Below are positions 35,437 through 46,900 of a stretch of DNA of 64,000 nucleotides, piece by piece. The notes beneath the pieces were generated by a model. It did no database searches, was not told the DNA's origin, and saw only the letters and a list, made by a program, of their open reading frames with translations. Numbering within the stretch: the first letter of the stretch is position 1; the number at the start of each line of letters is the position of its first letter. The translations under genes were made by a program, and so were the position numbers. The stretch is from Cymbomonas tetramitiformis (Eukaryota > Chlorophyta > Pyramimonadophyceae > Pyramimonadales > Pyramimonadaceae): the NCBI GenBank assembly GCA_001247695.2, contig LGRX02033430.1:1-64000 (forward strand), given 5' to 3'.

Positions 35437-37768
35437 ATGGCGACAGCAGAAACATTTCAAGCACTGAGGGAAAATCATACTTTCCAGTTGTACCTTGGCC
35501 ACAAGTGGAGCATTGTTAGAACGCTAGAATCCGACAATTCTGCAGACACCTTGCGAATAATAATCCACCCTGATGACCCAAACGATATGGGTGAAGAAAT
35601 GATTTACAGTTTTCCTCAATACAGCTCTACGACTGTAGAAGGAGGTCTTCTTCTTTCAGAAAGACGTGTTGCGTATAGTATAATTGAAAACAAAACTCCA
35701 ATTTTGTATTTCGTTGCTCTTAGGAACAACAAGCACACTGTGATCGAACTAGACAGCGATAATTTTGAGGAAGACCTGAGCTGTCCTAAGCACACGAATC
35801 GGTTTTCAGCTTTGCAACATTTAAAAAGTAGGGCAGAAAACGAGGGAAAAAGCAAGGAATTCTATCTGGCGAGCTATGTAAACACGGCGTGGAAATCGTC
35901 GATTACATACAGCTCCTTTCTGGCAAAGCAAGAGGCCACCGGTAGTGCCTGATGACCTCAGCCTTGGTGGCGAAATACCTGTTGCACACGCTTCGGTACG
36001 TCCCTTGCGCGCCTTGAGGCTGTCCTTGGGCGGAAAGCGTTCATTAGATAATGAACCCTTTCTGCCTCGAAACGCGCGCCTTGAGCCTGTCCTTTGGCGG
36101 AAAGCGTTCATTAGCTAATGAACGCTTTCCGCCTCGAAACGCGCGCCCTGAGCCTGGACCGGGGCGGAAGGCGTTCATTAGCTAATGAACGCTTTCCGCC
36201 TCGAAACGCGCGCCCTGAGCCTGGACCGGGGCGGAAGGCGTTTATTAGCTAATGAACGCTTTCCGCCTCGAAACGCGCGCCCTGAGCCTGGACCGGGGCG
36301 GAAGGCGTTCATTAGCTAATGAACGCTTTCCGCCTCGAAACGCGCTTCCTGAGCCTGGACCGGGGCGGAAGGCGTTCATTAGCTAATGAACGCTTTCCGC
36401 CTCGAAACGCGCGCCCTGCGCCCTTATCGGGCTGGAAGGCGTTCATTAGCTAATGAACAGTTTCGTCTTGTCCCAGGCTGCCAGGAGAACGGCAGTGGAG
36501 CTTGCTGCCCAACGCGCCCTTCAAGGACCTGGTGGCTCCAGAGCGTTTACTGGAGCTGGCGCTAATGTGGATATGTCTCAAGTGGCCACCCCATCTGAGG
36601 CAAGGAAGGCGGCCGAGGTGGCTGCATGTGGGTGGCACGCTAAGCTGAAAGTGGAGCATGCATCGAAGATGGAATATGAGGAGAAAGCAGAGCTGTGCAA
36701 GCAAATCGAGATGGAGCACCGGTGGCCGAATCCGATGGATTTCGACGAGGCGGCGGAGCAAGGGAGTGTGTTTCGTCTCCCCATCAAATGCCTGTACCAC
36801 GCGACCGGGTACGAGGCATGCCGGGATCAAGAGAGGGGCTGGGTGAACGAGATCAAGTCCAGCAGGAAGGAGAACCCGTGGGCCCCTTTTAATGCGGGTC
36901 TTGTTGCGATCGACGATGTCAAAACCCGTGCCGAATTCTCCCTGAAAAAAGCTCTGAGGGGAGGATACCGCGGCAAGGTTTTTGGGCACCAGCACTGTTA
37001 TCAAGCCACCGACGAGTGTCACGAGGAAATCCCGGCGGAGATAGCCTTCCAGTACTTCGAGAGCAAGATCTACATCGGTCTCACGCCTGACATGATTCGG
37101 TTCTTAGGCGAGATGCAGAACATGATCGACCAGAAGCAGAAAGGCAAAGACAACACTCAGTTCATGCAAGGGCTCCGTTCGACCCTTTTCGAAAAGCATG
37201 GGGTCGTGTACAAGGTTTACCGAGAAGCGTTGATCTCCGAGTTCGTCGCCAGCGTCCCCGAGGACACCGAACGGGGTACCCCTTATCAACCTGGGTATTA
37301 CGAGGACGGAGGGCTGGTGAAAAAATGGCGGAATTCGAATCAGAGCATGGATTTTCAGTCCCGGATCCCGAGAAATATCCCCAGGGATTCCAGTACATGG
37401 AGAAGCGGGGGACGTTTGAGAACGAGGAAAACCCTGAGGGAGACCCTGTGGTAGAGGTGACGATGACGGTGCTGAACGATGACATCGACGCTCACCTCGA
37501 TCGGGTCACAGATTGGTACCCCGTAATGTCTCACTTGAACCAGTCGATGGAGACGCATGTGAAGGAAGTAGCGATGTCCAAGCATCAAGTGCTCGGCGGC
37601 GTGCAAATCAACCACTACTTCATGCACTGGACAATTGCCAATTTCCGGCCGCAGACGTGGGCCCTCTGCGTTAGCACCATGGAGGCTTACAGAAGGTTTG
37701 ACCTGAAGGGCATGAAAAACCCTTTGGCTTCGAAGACCAAAAAGCGCAAGGAACACACTATTCGATGA
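35437..37768 (+). pseudogene. Methyltransferase-gene 5' half, copy A
   Basis: Exon 1 from 35437 (MATAETFQALRENHTFQLYLGHKWSIV) matches copy B but has a 4-base insertion near 35907, giving a stop at 35952. Intron 1 (from about 35999, TTCG/GTACGT, to the CCCAG before 36477) holds array 2. Exon 2 (36477 onward) is intact up to a one-base deletion near 37318 (GGLVKKW instead of GGLVRKM). It is then cut by insertion of copy B at 37751. The remainder is at 48446-49081. See copy B for the domains. Confidence 0.75.
36024..36455. repeat. Intronic palindromic array 2, copy A
   Basis: Seven units of about 66 bp inside intron 1 of the plus-strand gene, each with CGTTCATTAGCTAATGAACG (first copy TTAGATAATG, fourth TTTATTAGC) and linker CCGCCTCGAAACGCGCG. 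The palindrome core is the same as in array 1 but the linker is unrelated. Confidence 0.95.
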
Positions 37769-40499
37769 AAATGATATTCTCATGTGAAAATGATATTGCC
37801 TTATTTACCTCATGATAGGATTAAAAAGCCGCATTTTAACAGTCAAGAACATGCAAGTGCAGGTTGTGCATTAGATTTAATGGTTTTTATGGTACAAAAT
37901 TGAGGTCAAATGCACTTTTTCGAAATCTAGGAGGAGTGAAAATACAAAGAACTTTTGACTCAGAATCTATATACACGTTATACACATATTATTTACATGT
38001 TTTTTTCGTCTTGCTTTACGCGTCCACATCAGGTGCTACCGCTACCGCTACGCAATTATCAAAAGCTTCGTCTTCATCGGAATCATCCGATTCATTCAAG
38101 TCACCTAGGTCCTTGCGCGTGCGTTTGGATTGTTGTGCAAGCAAAGCGACGACTATCCGCGCGTATTGCTCGTTCGGTATACTCCGTTCGGGGTCTTTCG
38201 CATCCACATTCCATGCCAGCACTATTTCATTCTTATCGAAAGTCTCGGTAGACGGTCGGTGCCCCGGTGGCGCTGCGAAAGCTCCTACGTGACTCGCAAG
38301 CTGCTTGCCGAGGTGCTTCTTCTTGGTGTCGGTGTGCTTTTTGGGTTGGAAATAGCGATATAGCAGCTGTGGAGTTGACGGATAGCGCGCCTCCACCTTC
38401 ACCAAGTACAACGGATCCGACCATTCGCTTCGCTTCAGTTGTACGCGGAAAGCGAACTTGTCGTTTTCAGATTCCACCGCGAGAGCCACCGCAAAGCTGC
38501 CGACTGTCATCTGGCCGTAGGTGACCTCCCACTGGGCGTTGTCGACGTACTGCTCTGCTCGCTTTTGGGCTCGACCTTGGTGTTTCCGTTTACCGTTGTA
38601 CACTTCTATCGGCGCTCGATCAATTCGGCGTTGGATGCGCACGGGTATAGCGGGGACGGCGGCAGCCCCGGCAGCTTCTATCGCCAACGCGGGCGCCTCT
38701 ATCAGTCGAACCAAGGTGGCATTGCGCTCGATGGCGATTTTCTCGGGATGCTGGAAGGGTATCGCGGGCGCTTGACATTCTCCACCAGCAGTTAGGTGGC
38801 GCTGTTTCTCGATGACATCCTCGCGCCAAAACTTTTCGTGCACCTCCGTGAGCTTTGTGCCCAAAGTGTCCTTCAACGCCTGTAAGGTATGCTCAAGCTT
38901 TTCGATGCCTTCTTCGGTAAAAGGAATCGGCTTGATGTATCCAGGCCCCGCGACAGGGGTGTAGAAACAAGCTTTGGCAATGGAGTCTCGGGTAACCATT
39001 TTGGTGAAATGGAATACTGTTTGTACTGCATGCCCACTTCGCCGTGCTCGTTCATCTTGAACTTGAAAGCCTGTTGTGCCAAAATATTGTGGCAATCGAA
39101 GACGTGACCATCAAACCAAGAGCTGAAGTCGAAGATCTTCTCGGTGTGCTCGCATATTACACCATCCGTAAAGCATTCTTGTGCGACCTCTATCATCTCG
39201 TCGAGCGTCCAAGCTTGCTTGCGTCGTAGACGCACGGAGAAGCGTGAAAACATCTGGTCAATGTTCTCGTGCGTATGTCCCACCAACAGAAAGTTGAGTT
39301 TCACCTTGCGAAAGACGCCCGTGTGCACCAGCCAAGCTGCGTATGCCAACATCAACTTGCTCTTGTTGGTGCTCACATTGTCAAGCAGTACATACAATAC
39401 TTCCGGCATCGGGTATGAATTTTCCCCGTCCCCGTTGCGTCGATGCTCTTGAATGCGGAGGATATCCCGGTGCAAAACGTTGACAAGGAAGTTCGCATCG
39501 TCCTTGAAGTTGGCGTAGTTGAAATCCATGAAGCGGCCCACGTTCTCGATCATGCTCCCCATGTTGTGCACGTCAAGGAAGTCCTTAGAGTCCAGATGTT
39601 TAGGGATACGTCGAAAGTGTGGCAGTCGGGTTGTCCACTGCGTCATGCCATCGATGATCACCGAGGCATACTTATGCCAAGTTTTGTTCATGGCAATGCT
39701 CTTGGTCATATTCGCTTTACGACCATGTTTGTAGAACTTCTGGCGCTCCGCTCGTGCGATTGCCAGATGTTTGTTGAGAGGCCCGTTGTATTACCCTGTG
39801 CATGATACACAAAATCGGGTCAGTGAACAAATTACATAAACATATAAACACATCACAAAGCTATTCATGAATATTCACCTTTTTGAGATTTGGTTAAGCC
39901 TTCCTTCAATAACTTGAAGGACGCGCAAACATCGCAGTGAGAAAATCGGTTCACCGATGGAATCTTTAGCCACTTGCTGCAATCTTCTTCAAATATATTG
40001 TACCAGTAACTGAGAGAGAGTTTTTTGCTCTCCTCATTCTCACCCAAGCTCTGAAGGTACTCGTCCCACAGCTCTTCGATGGTCAATCCATCTGAATGGT
40101 GCTTCTCGGGTTTGTGAGGTTGGGGTTGTCCGTATTCGTCCGCGTATTTCTCGAGCCATGCGACGACCGACTCGCGTTTCAGGGAAACCTTGCGGTTGTC
40201 CTCCTCGTACGTCAATCCATGAACAGACGTGTGTCGGCCCTCGAGCACGCGTGTTCGACAGTCTTGAAGATACCCGTAGCTGATGCCGTAAGCCATATAG
40301 TAGAACTTAAAGCACACCTGTTACAAAAAAAAGACACCGTCACTCAAAAATTATTAACACATTATCCAAAAAAGCATAAGGGTTTTGGTAGGTCATGCCA
40401 ATTTAAGACGCTTGGGAGACACCCCCAACACTGCACGTCTGCAGGCGGGACGGCCGTCGCATGCTCGTCAGCACTCTCCAAACCCCGCCTTAAATCTGC

Positions 40500-40585
40500 G
40501 CAACCTAGACCCTCAGTGGGAATCGAACCCACGAGTGCGAGGTTCGTAGCCTAGCGCCGTACCAACTCGACCAACGTCGTGAATA
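40500..40585 (-). tRNA. tRNA-like sequence, Arg(ACG)-type anticodon loop
   Basis: On the minus strand: A-box-like TGGTCGAGTTGG, an anticodon-loop-like CTACGAA (ACG), and a perfect T arm GTGGG-TTCGATT-CCCAC. The acceptor stem does not pair well and the anticodon stem has one mismatch. It is more likely a tRNA-derived SINE or pseudogene than a working tRNA. Copy A keeps only part of it (near 33570-33600). Confidence 0.45.
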
Positions 40586-40689
40586 TGTACACATCGTAAA
40601 TTTAGAAATTTATCATACAATATTCCACATTCCTGTGCTGAACAATATTACACAATCTATCACAAGGTCCAAGAAAAATTTCGCTTTGG

Positions 40690-41210
40690 CCAGAGGCCGT
40701 TCATTAGCTAATGAACGGTTCCCGCAGCCAAAGTGTCTATGTGTGAGACTGTGAGTCGCGCTTTGGCCAGAGGCCGTTCATTAGCTAATGAACGGTTCCC
40801 GCAGCCAAAGTGTCTATGTGTGAGTCGCGCTTTGGCCAGAGGCCGTTCATTAGCTAATGAACGGTTCCCGCAGCCAAAGTGTCTATGTGTGAGTCGCGCT
40901 TTGGCCAGAGGCCGTTCATTAGCTAATGGACGGTTCCCGCAGCCAAAGTGTCTATGTGTGAGTCGCGCTTTGGCCAGAGGCCGTTCATTAGCTAATGAAC
41001 GGTTCCCGCAGCCAAAGTGTCTAATTGTGAGTCGCGCTTTGGCCAGAGACCGTTCATTAGCTAATGAACGGTTCCCGCAGCCGAAGTGTCTAAGTGTGAG
41101 CCGCGCTTTGGCCAGAGACCGTTCATTAGCTAATGAACGGTTCCCGCAGCCAAAGTGTCTAAGTGTGAGCCGCGCTTTGGCCAGAGACCGTTCATTAGCT
41201 AATGAACGAG
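40690..41210. repeat. Intronic palindromic array 1, copy B
   Basis: Eight units of about 69 bp with the same palindrome as array 1 of copy A; one unit has CTAATGGACGG. Linkers are of two kinds (TCTATGTGTGAG and TCTAA(T/G)TGTGAG), showing local homogenisation of neighbours. Confidence 0.95.
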
Positions 41211-41467
41211 TTCAAAAATAAACATACCTGCTTTTTGGCCAAAAAGTATTTGAAGTCGAATTTGTCTTCAGACCGTGAGCTGTTTTTTAGCAAGTCTTTG
41301 ATGAAGTATTCCTTCCTATCTTTTTGCGACATACTGAAAATATTTTCGCGAAAGGACTTAATATCTGCCGATGAGAAAGATAGACAGCAGTACGACTTGC
41401 AATTGCACTTAATGGTTTCTGCCATTGATATACTGTCAGCGTGCAAACGTCGCTGCTTGATCCTAAT

Positions 41468-43225
41468 CAAGGTTAGGTATCGAAATCTGAAAGTGGTATT
41501 GATTAGATTTCGATATTTGAAATTTCATATCAATCAATATCAATAAGACTCTGATGTGATCAATAAATAACAATAATTATTGCTTGAGATCAAAATGTTA
41601 TCATATACCAGGTGGGTAGTGGGAGGCACATACGCTCCTCGAAAGATTTCGTCGAAAACCTCGCGAAACTCGGTGTCGTGCTCACACAAAGACAAGGGCC
41701 TCCCTCGTCGAACCAACCACAAGGTGATCTTCTTATGCAGGCTATCGCGCTGCTCTTTTGATATCTGTCGAGCAATAACAATCGAATAGTAATGAACGAT
41801 GTGTAGAATCATCAAAGGAGTTCGTTATGAAAAACGAAAGACCTACGAAAAATACATACAAGTGGTTGCACACCTGCGGAAGAATAGCCTCCAGGGAGCC
41901 CTTCTTACAGCAGCTCTCGTCAGCCTCGCCAGACTCGGCCATGATGGCCTCCTCCTTGATATTCACAGCGATGGACTTGTGGTAGTGGTTCAAGTGTGTC
42001 CGCAAATTCGACGTGTTCCCACAGTACTCCTTGGGAGAGGCGACACCCTGCTTCTCACACTCTTTGCAGATGTACTCGAGGATCTTCTTCCCCTCCTTGC
42101 GAACCTTGAAAAACTTCCAGTATGGCGAGCGAAGATTGTCGGGTGCATCCACGAAATCGGCGTCTTCCCCTACATCATAGACCGACGATGGCAACGAGAA
42201 ATAATTAGAGAAAGAAACGAACTACATACATACAGGTTACGCTCTATGTCAACCTTTGAAAGTTCCCGATCGAAGGTCACACTTTTGAAGGGGCTAGTTC
42301 GCACCTTCACCCTCATTCTTCTCAGCTGAACGTTTCGTCTTATCCGCGGCAACCTTCTTCTCGATTTCATGTTGTGCCACTTCCAAGCGCTTCGCAAAAG
42401 CCTCAATCTCGGCCTCATACCCGGGGATGTTCTCAAGCGGCTCCCACGTGTCACTGCCTTCCGGGAGACCTTCCCATCTAATTAACCACTCATCCACACC
42501 ATAACGCTTGCGGGTAGCAAGAATATCCTCCACCCAATACTCTGTCTCATTACTGCCGTGCGCATCAAAAGCGTGCTGCTGGGTCCGTTTCACCTGCCCT
42601 TTCCCTTGAGCAACCAGGGTCACCGGAGTGGTAGACGACTTGCGAGGGCGTTTCCCCTTACCACGTTGTCCCATGGTAATGCAGATCTGCGGATTTCCGG
42701 GATTCGGTAGACAGTGAAGAAAAGAAAAGAAAAAACCACGCCCGTCGGGCGTATGAAGAAATTATGATAATGGTCTATGGTCAATGGTGGACAAAATTCA
42801 AACGATTTTTTTATAGTAGGAAGAGACCCCCACTATCCCCCACAGTGTCCAGGCTCCAGGCTGTCCACAACTCCACATCGCGGTAATCAACCAATGGCTT
42901 CCGCAAAATTCAATTGCGCAGGATCGATGGGCATTGTAGAGATATTGATAATCAATAACGGTCATTCAAATATCAATATTTGAATTCGCTTTTCGACATC
43001 GATCAATATCGATAATTGACTTTCGGTATCGATCAATATCAATATTCCCCGCCACTGATCGATCAATTTCAATATTCACCACCACATGATCAATCAATTT
43101 CGATATTCGCCAACGCCGATCAATCAATATCCAATATTTCAATATCTACAAATTCGTCATCAATCAATAACAATATTTCGATATATCAATATATCGAAAA
43201 TATTGAATATTGATACCTAACCTTG
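41468..43225 (-). mobile_element. hAT element inside copy B
   Basis: 1758 bp with 14-bp perfect ends CAAGGTTAGGTATC and an 8-bp target duplication ATCCTAAT/ATACTAAT (41460-41467, 43226-43233; one mismatch). Copy A shows the empty site (CTTGATACTAATTACG). Subterminal DNA, especially 42940-43210, is crowded with ATCAATAT/ATCGAT motifs, typical transposase-binding clutter. It encodes three exons but not the catalytic end of a hAT transposase. Confidence 0.88.
41540..42674 (-). pseudogene. hAT transposase N-terminus: chromodomain + BED
   Basis: Exon a 42674-42305 starts MGQRGKGKRPRKSS and carries a chromodomain (YWVEDILATRKRYGVDEWLIRWEGLP..TWEPLENI). Exon b 42169-41874 has a BED-type zinc finger: W..F, YICKECEKQ (CX2C), then LRTHLNHYHKS (HX4H). 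Exon c, from 41764, reads ISKEQRDSLHKKITLWLV..RPLSLCEHDTEF, the typical start of the hAT catalytic region. Junction phases (1, then 0) agree. The sequence then runs into the element end, so the RNase H-like core and dimerisation domain are deleted. Chromodomain and BED together suggest DNA binding guided by histone marks. Confidence 0.75.
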
Positions 43226-43710
43226 ATACTAATTACGCATGTATATTGTTTCTTGCGTATGTCGGATTCGTACGGTTTGCGCGTTACAATCTGCTTGTTT
43301 ACTTCACCGTTAATGCACCGAAGAGGGTCTTCATTAAGCAAGTCTAAACTTGTCTCTGAAAATTCTGTATCAAGTCTGCTTTTTATCTCTTCTAAGTCAA
43401 TTTCGCGCAAAGCGCGTGTCCCGGAAACGCGTGAAGAATTAGAGCTAACTTCCGATCTAGACGTCAAAGGCGCGTTCCAAAGAACCAATTGCGTATTTGC
43501 GCTCGGGGCTGTGCTTGGAATTGGCTCATTATCAAAAAAGTCAGCCCCTATTTCCATAGAATCTTCAATAACTATTCCCGGGCACGGTTTGCAGATAATC
43601 TCGCAACCCTCATCAAAAGGAATAGAAAACATATTTTCGTCGAAATTAGCCGTCATTAGCTTATGAAGCCGTTTTTTTCGTTCTGAAAATGATATGAACT
43701 TGCGAGTCAA

Positions 43711-43989
43711 CGGAGAATTTCTTCGGAGAAAATCTTACTGAATCGATCGATTCTCGATTTCAGCGCAAATGACACCAGCATATCTTAAAATCATATCCTT
43801 GATCTGAACAGACCGAATCAGATAGCGACAGCAGATGTCATTTTTGACGGAAATCGTCATCGATATTTGACATGTCATTTTCAGCCGCCAGAAATGACTT
43901 TTACAATTTTGCTAAAGTTACATCACTTTTTCAAAGTTTCTTCACACACACCCCTTTCACAGTTGACAGCCAATTTCTCTCATTTCAGT
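43711..43989. promoter_or_regulatory. Divergent promoter region, copy B
   Basis: 279 bp between ATGs at 43710 (minus) and 43990 (plus), conserved with copy A far better than expected of neutral spacer. Arrays 1 and 2 lie in the first intron on either side of it. Confidence 0.6.
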
Positions 43990-46900
43990 ATGACGACAGC
44001 AGAAACATTTCAAGCACTGAGAGAACAGCATACTTTCCAGTTATATCTTGGCCACAAGTGGAGCATTGTTAGAACGCTAGAAACCGACAATCCTACAGAC
44101 ACCTTGCGAATAATAATTCACTCAAATGACCAAAACCAGCTTGCTGACGAAATGATGTACAGTTTTCCCCAATACATCTCTACGACTGTAGAAGAAGGTA
44201 GCCTTCTTCCGGAAAAACGCGTTGCGTACAGTATAATTGAAGGCCAGCGTCCAATTTTGTATATCGTCGCCATTAGGAACAACAAGCTCACTGTGATCGA
44301 ACTGGACAGCGATGACTTTGAGGTAGACTCGAGCTGTCCTAGGCACACGAATCGGCTTTCGGCTTTTCAAAATTTAAAGAGTAGGGCAGAAGAACAACAA
44401 AAAAGCAAGGCATTCTATATAGCGAGCTATGTTAACACGGCGTGGAAATCGTCGATTACAGCTGCTTTCTGGCAAAGCAAGAGGCCAGCGCCAGTGCCTG
44501 ATGACCTCGGCCTTGGTAGCGAGATACCTGTTGTACAGGCTTCGGTACGTCCCTTTCGCGCCTTGAGCCTGTCCCTGGTCGGAAAGCGTTCATTAGCTAA
44601 TGAACGCTTTTCGCCTCGAAACGCGCGCCTTGAGCCTGTCCCTGGTCGGAAAGCGTTCATTAGCTAATGAACGCTTTTCGCCTCGAAACGCGCGCCTTGA
44701 GCCTGTCCCTGGTCGGAAAGCGTTCATTAGCTAATGAACGCTTTCCGCCTCGAAACGCGCGCCTTGAGCCTGTACCGGGGTGGAAGGCGTTCATTAGCTA
44801 ATGAACGCTTTCCGCCTCGAAACGCGCGCCTTGAGCCTGTACCGGGGCGGAAGGCGTTCATTAGTTAATGAACGCTTTCCGCCTCGAAACGCGCGCCTTG
44901 AGCCTGTACCGGGGCGGAAGGCGTTCATTAGCTAATGAACGCTTTCCGCCTCGAAACGCGCGCCTTGAGCCTGTACCGGGGCGGAAGGCGTTCATTAGCT
45001 AATGAACGCTTTCCGCCTCGAAACGCGCGCCTTGAGCCTGGACCGGGGCGGAAGGCGTTCATTAGCTAATGAACGCTTTCCGCCTCGAAACGCGCGCCTG
45101 AGCCTGGACCGGGGCGGAAGGCGTTCATTAGCTAATGAACGCTTTCCGCCTCGAAACGCGCGCCTTGAGCCTGTACCGGGCGGAAGGCGTTCATTAGCTA
45201 ATGAACAGTTTCGTCTTGTCCCAGGCTGCCAGGAGAACGGCAGTGGAGCTTGCTGCCCAACGTGCCCTTCAAGGACCTGGTGGCTCCAGAGCGTTTACTG
45301 GAGCTGGCGCTAATGTGGATATGTCTCAAGTGGCCACCCCATCTGAGGCAAGGAAGGCGGCCGAGGTGGCTGCATGTGGGTGGCACGCTAAGCTGAAAGT
45401 GGAGCATGCATCAAAGATGGAATATGAGGAGAAAGCAGAGCTGTGCAAGCAAATCGAGATGGAGCACCGGTGGCCGAATCCGATGGATTTCGACGAGGCG
45501 GCGGAGCAAGGGAGTGTGTTTCGTCTCCCCATCAAATGCCTGTACCACGCGACGGGGTACGAGGCATGCCGGGATCAAGAGAGGGGCTGGGTGAACGAGA
45601 TCAAGTCCAGCAGAAAGGAGAACCCGTGGGCCCCTTTTAATGCGGGTCTTGTTGCGATCGACGATGTCAAAACCCGTGCCGAATTCTCCCTGAAAAAAGC
45701 TTTGAGGGGAGGATACAGCGGCAAGGTTTTTGGGCACCAGCACTGTTATCAAGCCACCGACGAGTGTCACGAGGAAATCCCGGCGGAGATAGCCTTTCAG
45801 TACTTCGAGAGCAAGATCTACATCGGTCTCACGCCTGACATGATTCGGTTCTTAGGCGAGATGCAAAACATGATCGACCAGAAGCAGAAAGGCAAAGACA
45901 ACACTCAGTTCATGCAAGGGCTTCGTTCGACCCTTTTCGAAAAGCATGGGGTCGTGTACAAGGTTTACCGAGAAGCGTTGATCTCCGAGTTCGTCGCCAG
46001 CGTCCCCGAGGACACCGAACGGGGTACCCCTTATCAACCTGGGTATTACGAGGACGGAGGGCTGGTGAGAAAAATGGCGGAATTCGAATCAGAGCATGGA
46101 TTTTCAGTCCCGGATCCCGAGAAATATCCCCAGGGATTCCAGTACATGGAGAAACGGGGGACGTTTGAGAACGAGGAAAACCCTGAGGGAGACCCTGTGG
46201 TAGAGGTGACGTTGACGGTGCTGAACGATGACATCGACGCTCACCTCGATCGGGTCACAGATTGGTACCCCGTAATGTCTCACTTGAACAAGTCGATGGA
46301 GACGCATGTGAAGGAAGTAGCGATGTCCAAGCATCAAGTGCTCGGCGGCGTGCAAATCAACCACTACTTCATGCACTGGACAATTGCCAATTTCCGGCCG
46401 CAGACGTGGGCCCTCTGCGTTAGCATCATGGAGGCTTACAGAAGGTTTGACCTGAAGGGCATGAAAAACCCTTTGGCTTCGAAGACCAAAAAGCGCAAGG
46501 CCTCATCTTCGCCCGCTAAGGGACCCGCCAAGAAATCTGGCAAAAAGGGCACCTCCAACCGACAGGTAAATTACTTTTTACTTCTGCTTCAAACAGTGCT
46601 CTCCCTCCCAAAGCATCCTTTTCTATATTTTAAGACATGCTAAAAATGTTTTTTTTACTTACAGATAGAAGACGAGGTGCAACGAGGAGGCGGGGACCAC
46701 GGAGCGGGCTCGTCTAGAGGGGCAGGCATTTTGGTGGAAGAAGCTCAGTTTCTCCACAATGCCAAATCCATGGGTATGACGTTCTGGATTAACTTGGGCG
46801 GCTTGGCGGGGGAGGCGGAGTTCGACAAGGTGGACACTTATCTGCGCCAGATTATTAACAAGGACTTGTCAGTAAAAGAGGGGGCCTGATGATAAGCCAG

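Larger units (their letters stand above)
30856..37751. mobile_element. Large DNA transposon copy A, left part
   Basis: Begins with the terminal repeat AACACACTATTCGATG (30856). It carries the same gene order as copy B: minus-strand transposase-like gene, divergent promoter, plus-strand gene with methyltransferase. It is interrupted at 37751 by copy B and resumes at 48446-49075, where it is cut off, so its right end is missing. Copy A lacks the hAT insertion present in B. Confidence 0.88.
38016..43710 (-). pseudogene. Transposase-like gene, copy B
   Basis: Same gene as 31120-35166. Exon 1 (43710 down to 41228) is split by the hAT element (41468-43225). Intron 1 is 41227-40318 with array 1 and a tRNA-like sequence; exon 2 40317-39879; intron 2 39878-39796; exon 3 39795-38016. 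Lesions: a C-to-T change makes the second codon of exon 3 a stop (Gln in copy A), and a one-base loss in the G-run near 38957 (CAGGGGTG against CAGGGGGTG) shifts the frame. Copy B therefore cannot make the full protein, although its terminal repeats are intact. Confidence 0.8.

Noticed and set aside
37162..37783. Minus-strand ORFs opposite exon 2 of the methyltransferase gene
   Set aside because: Antisense shadows; the same occurs at 46046-46376 in copy B.
40500..40585. Functional tRNA-Arg gene
   Set aside because: The acceptor stem does not pair and the anticodon stem has a mismatch, so it is listed only as a tRNA-like sequence.
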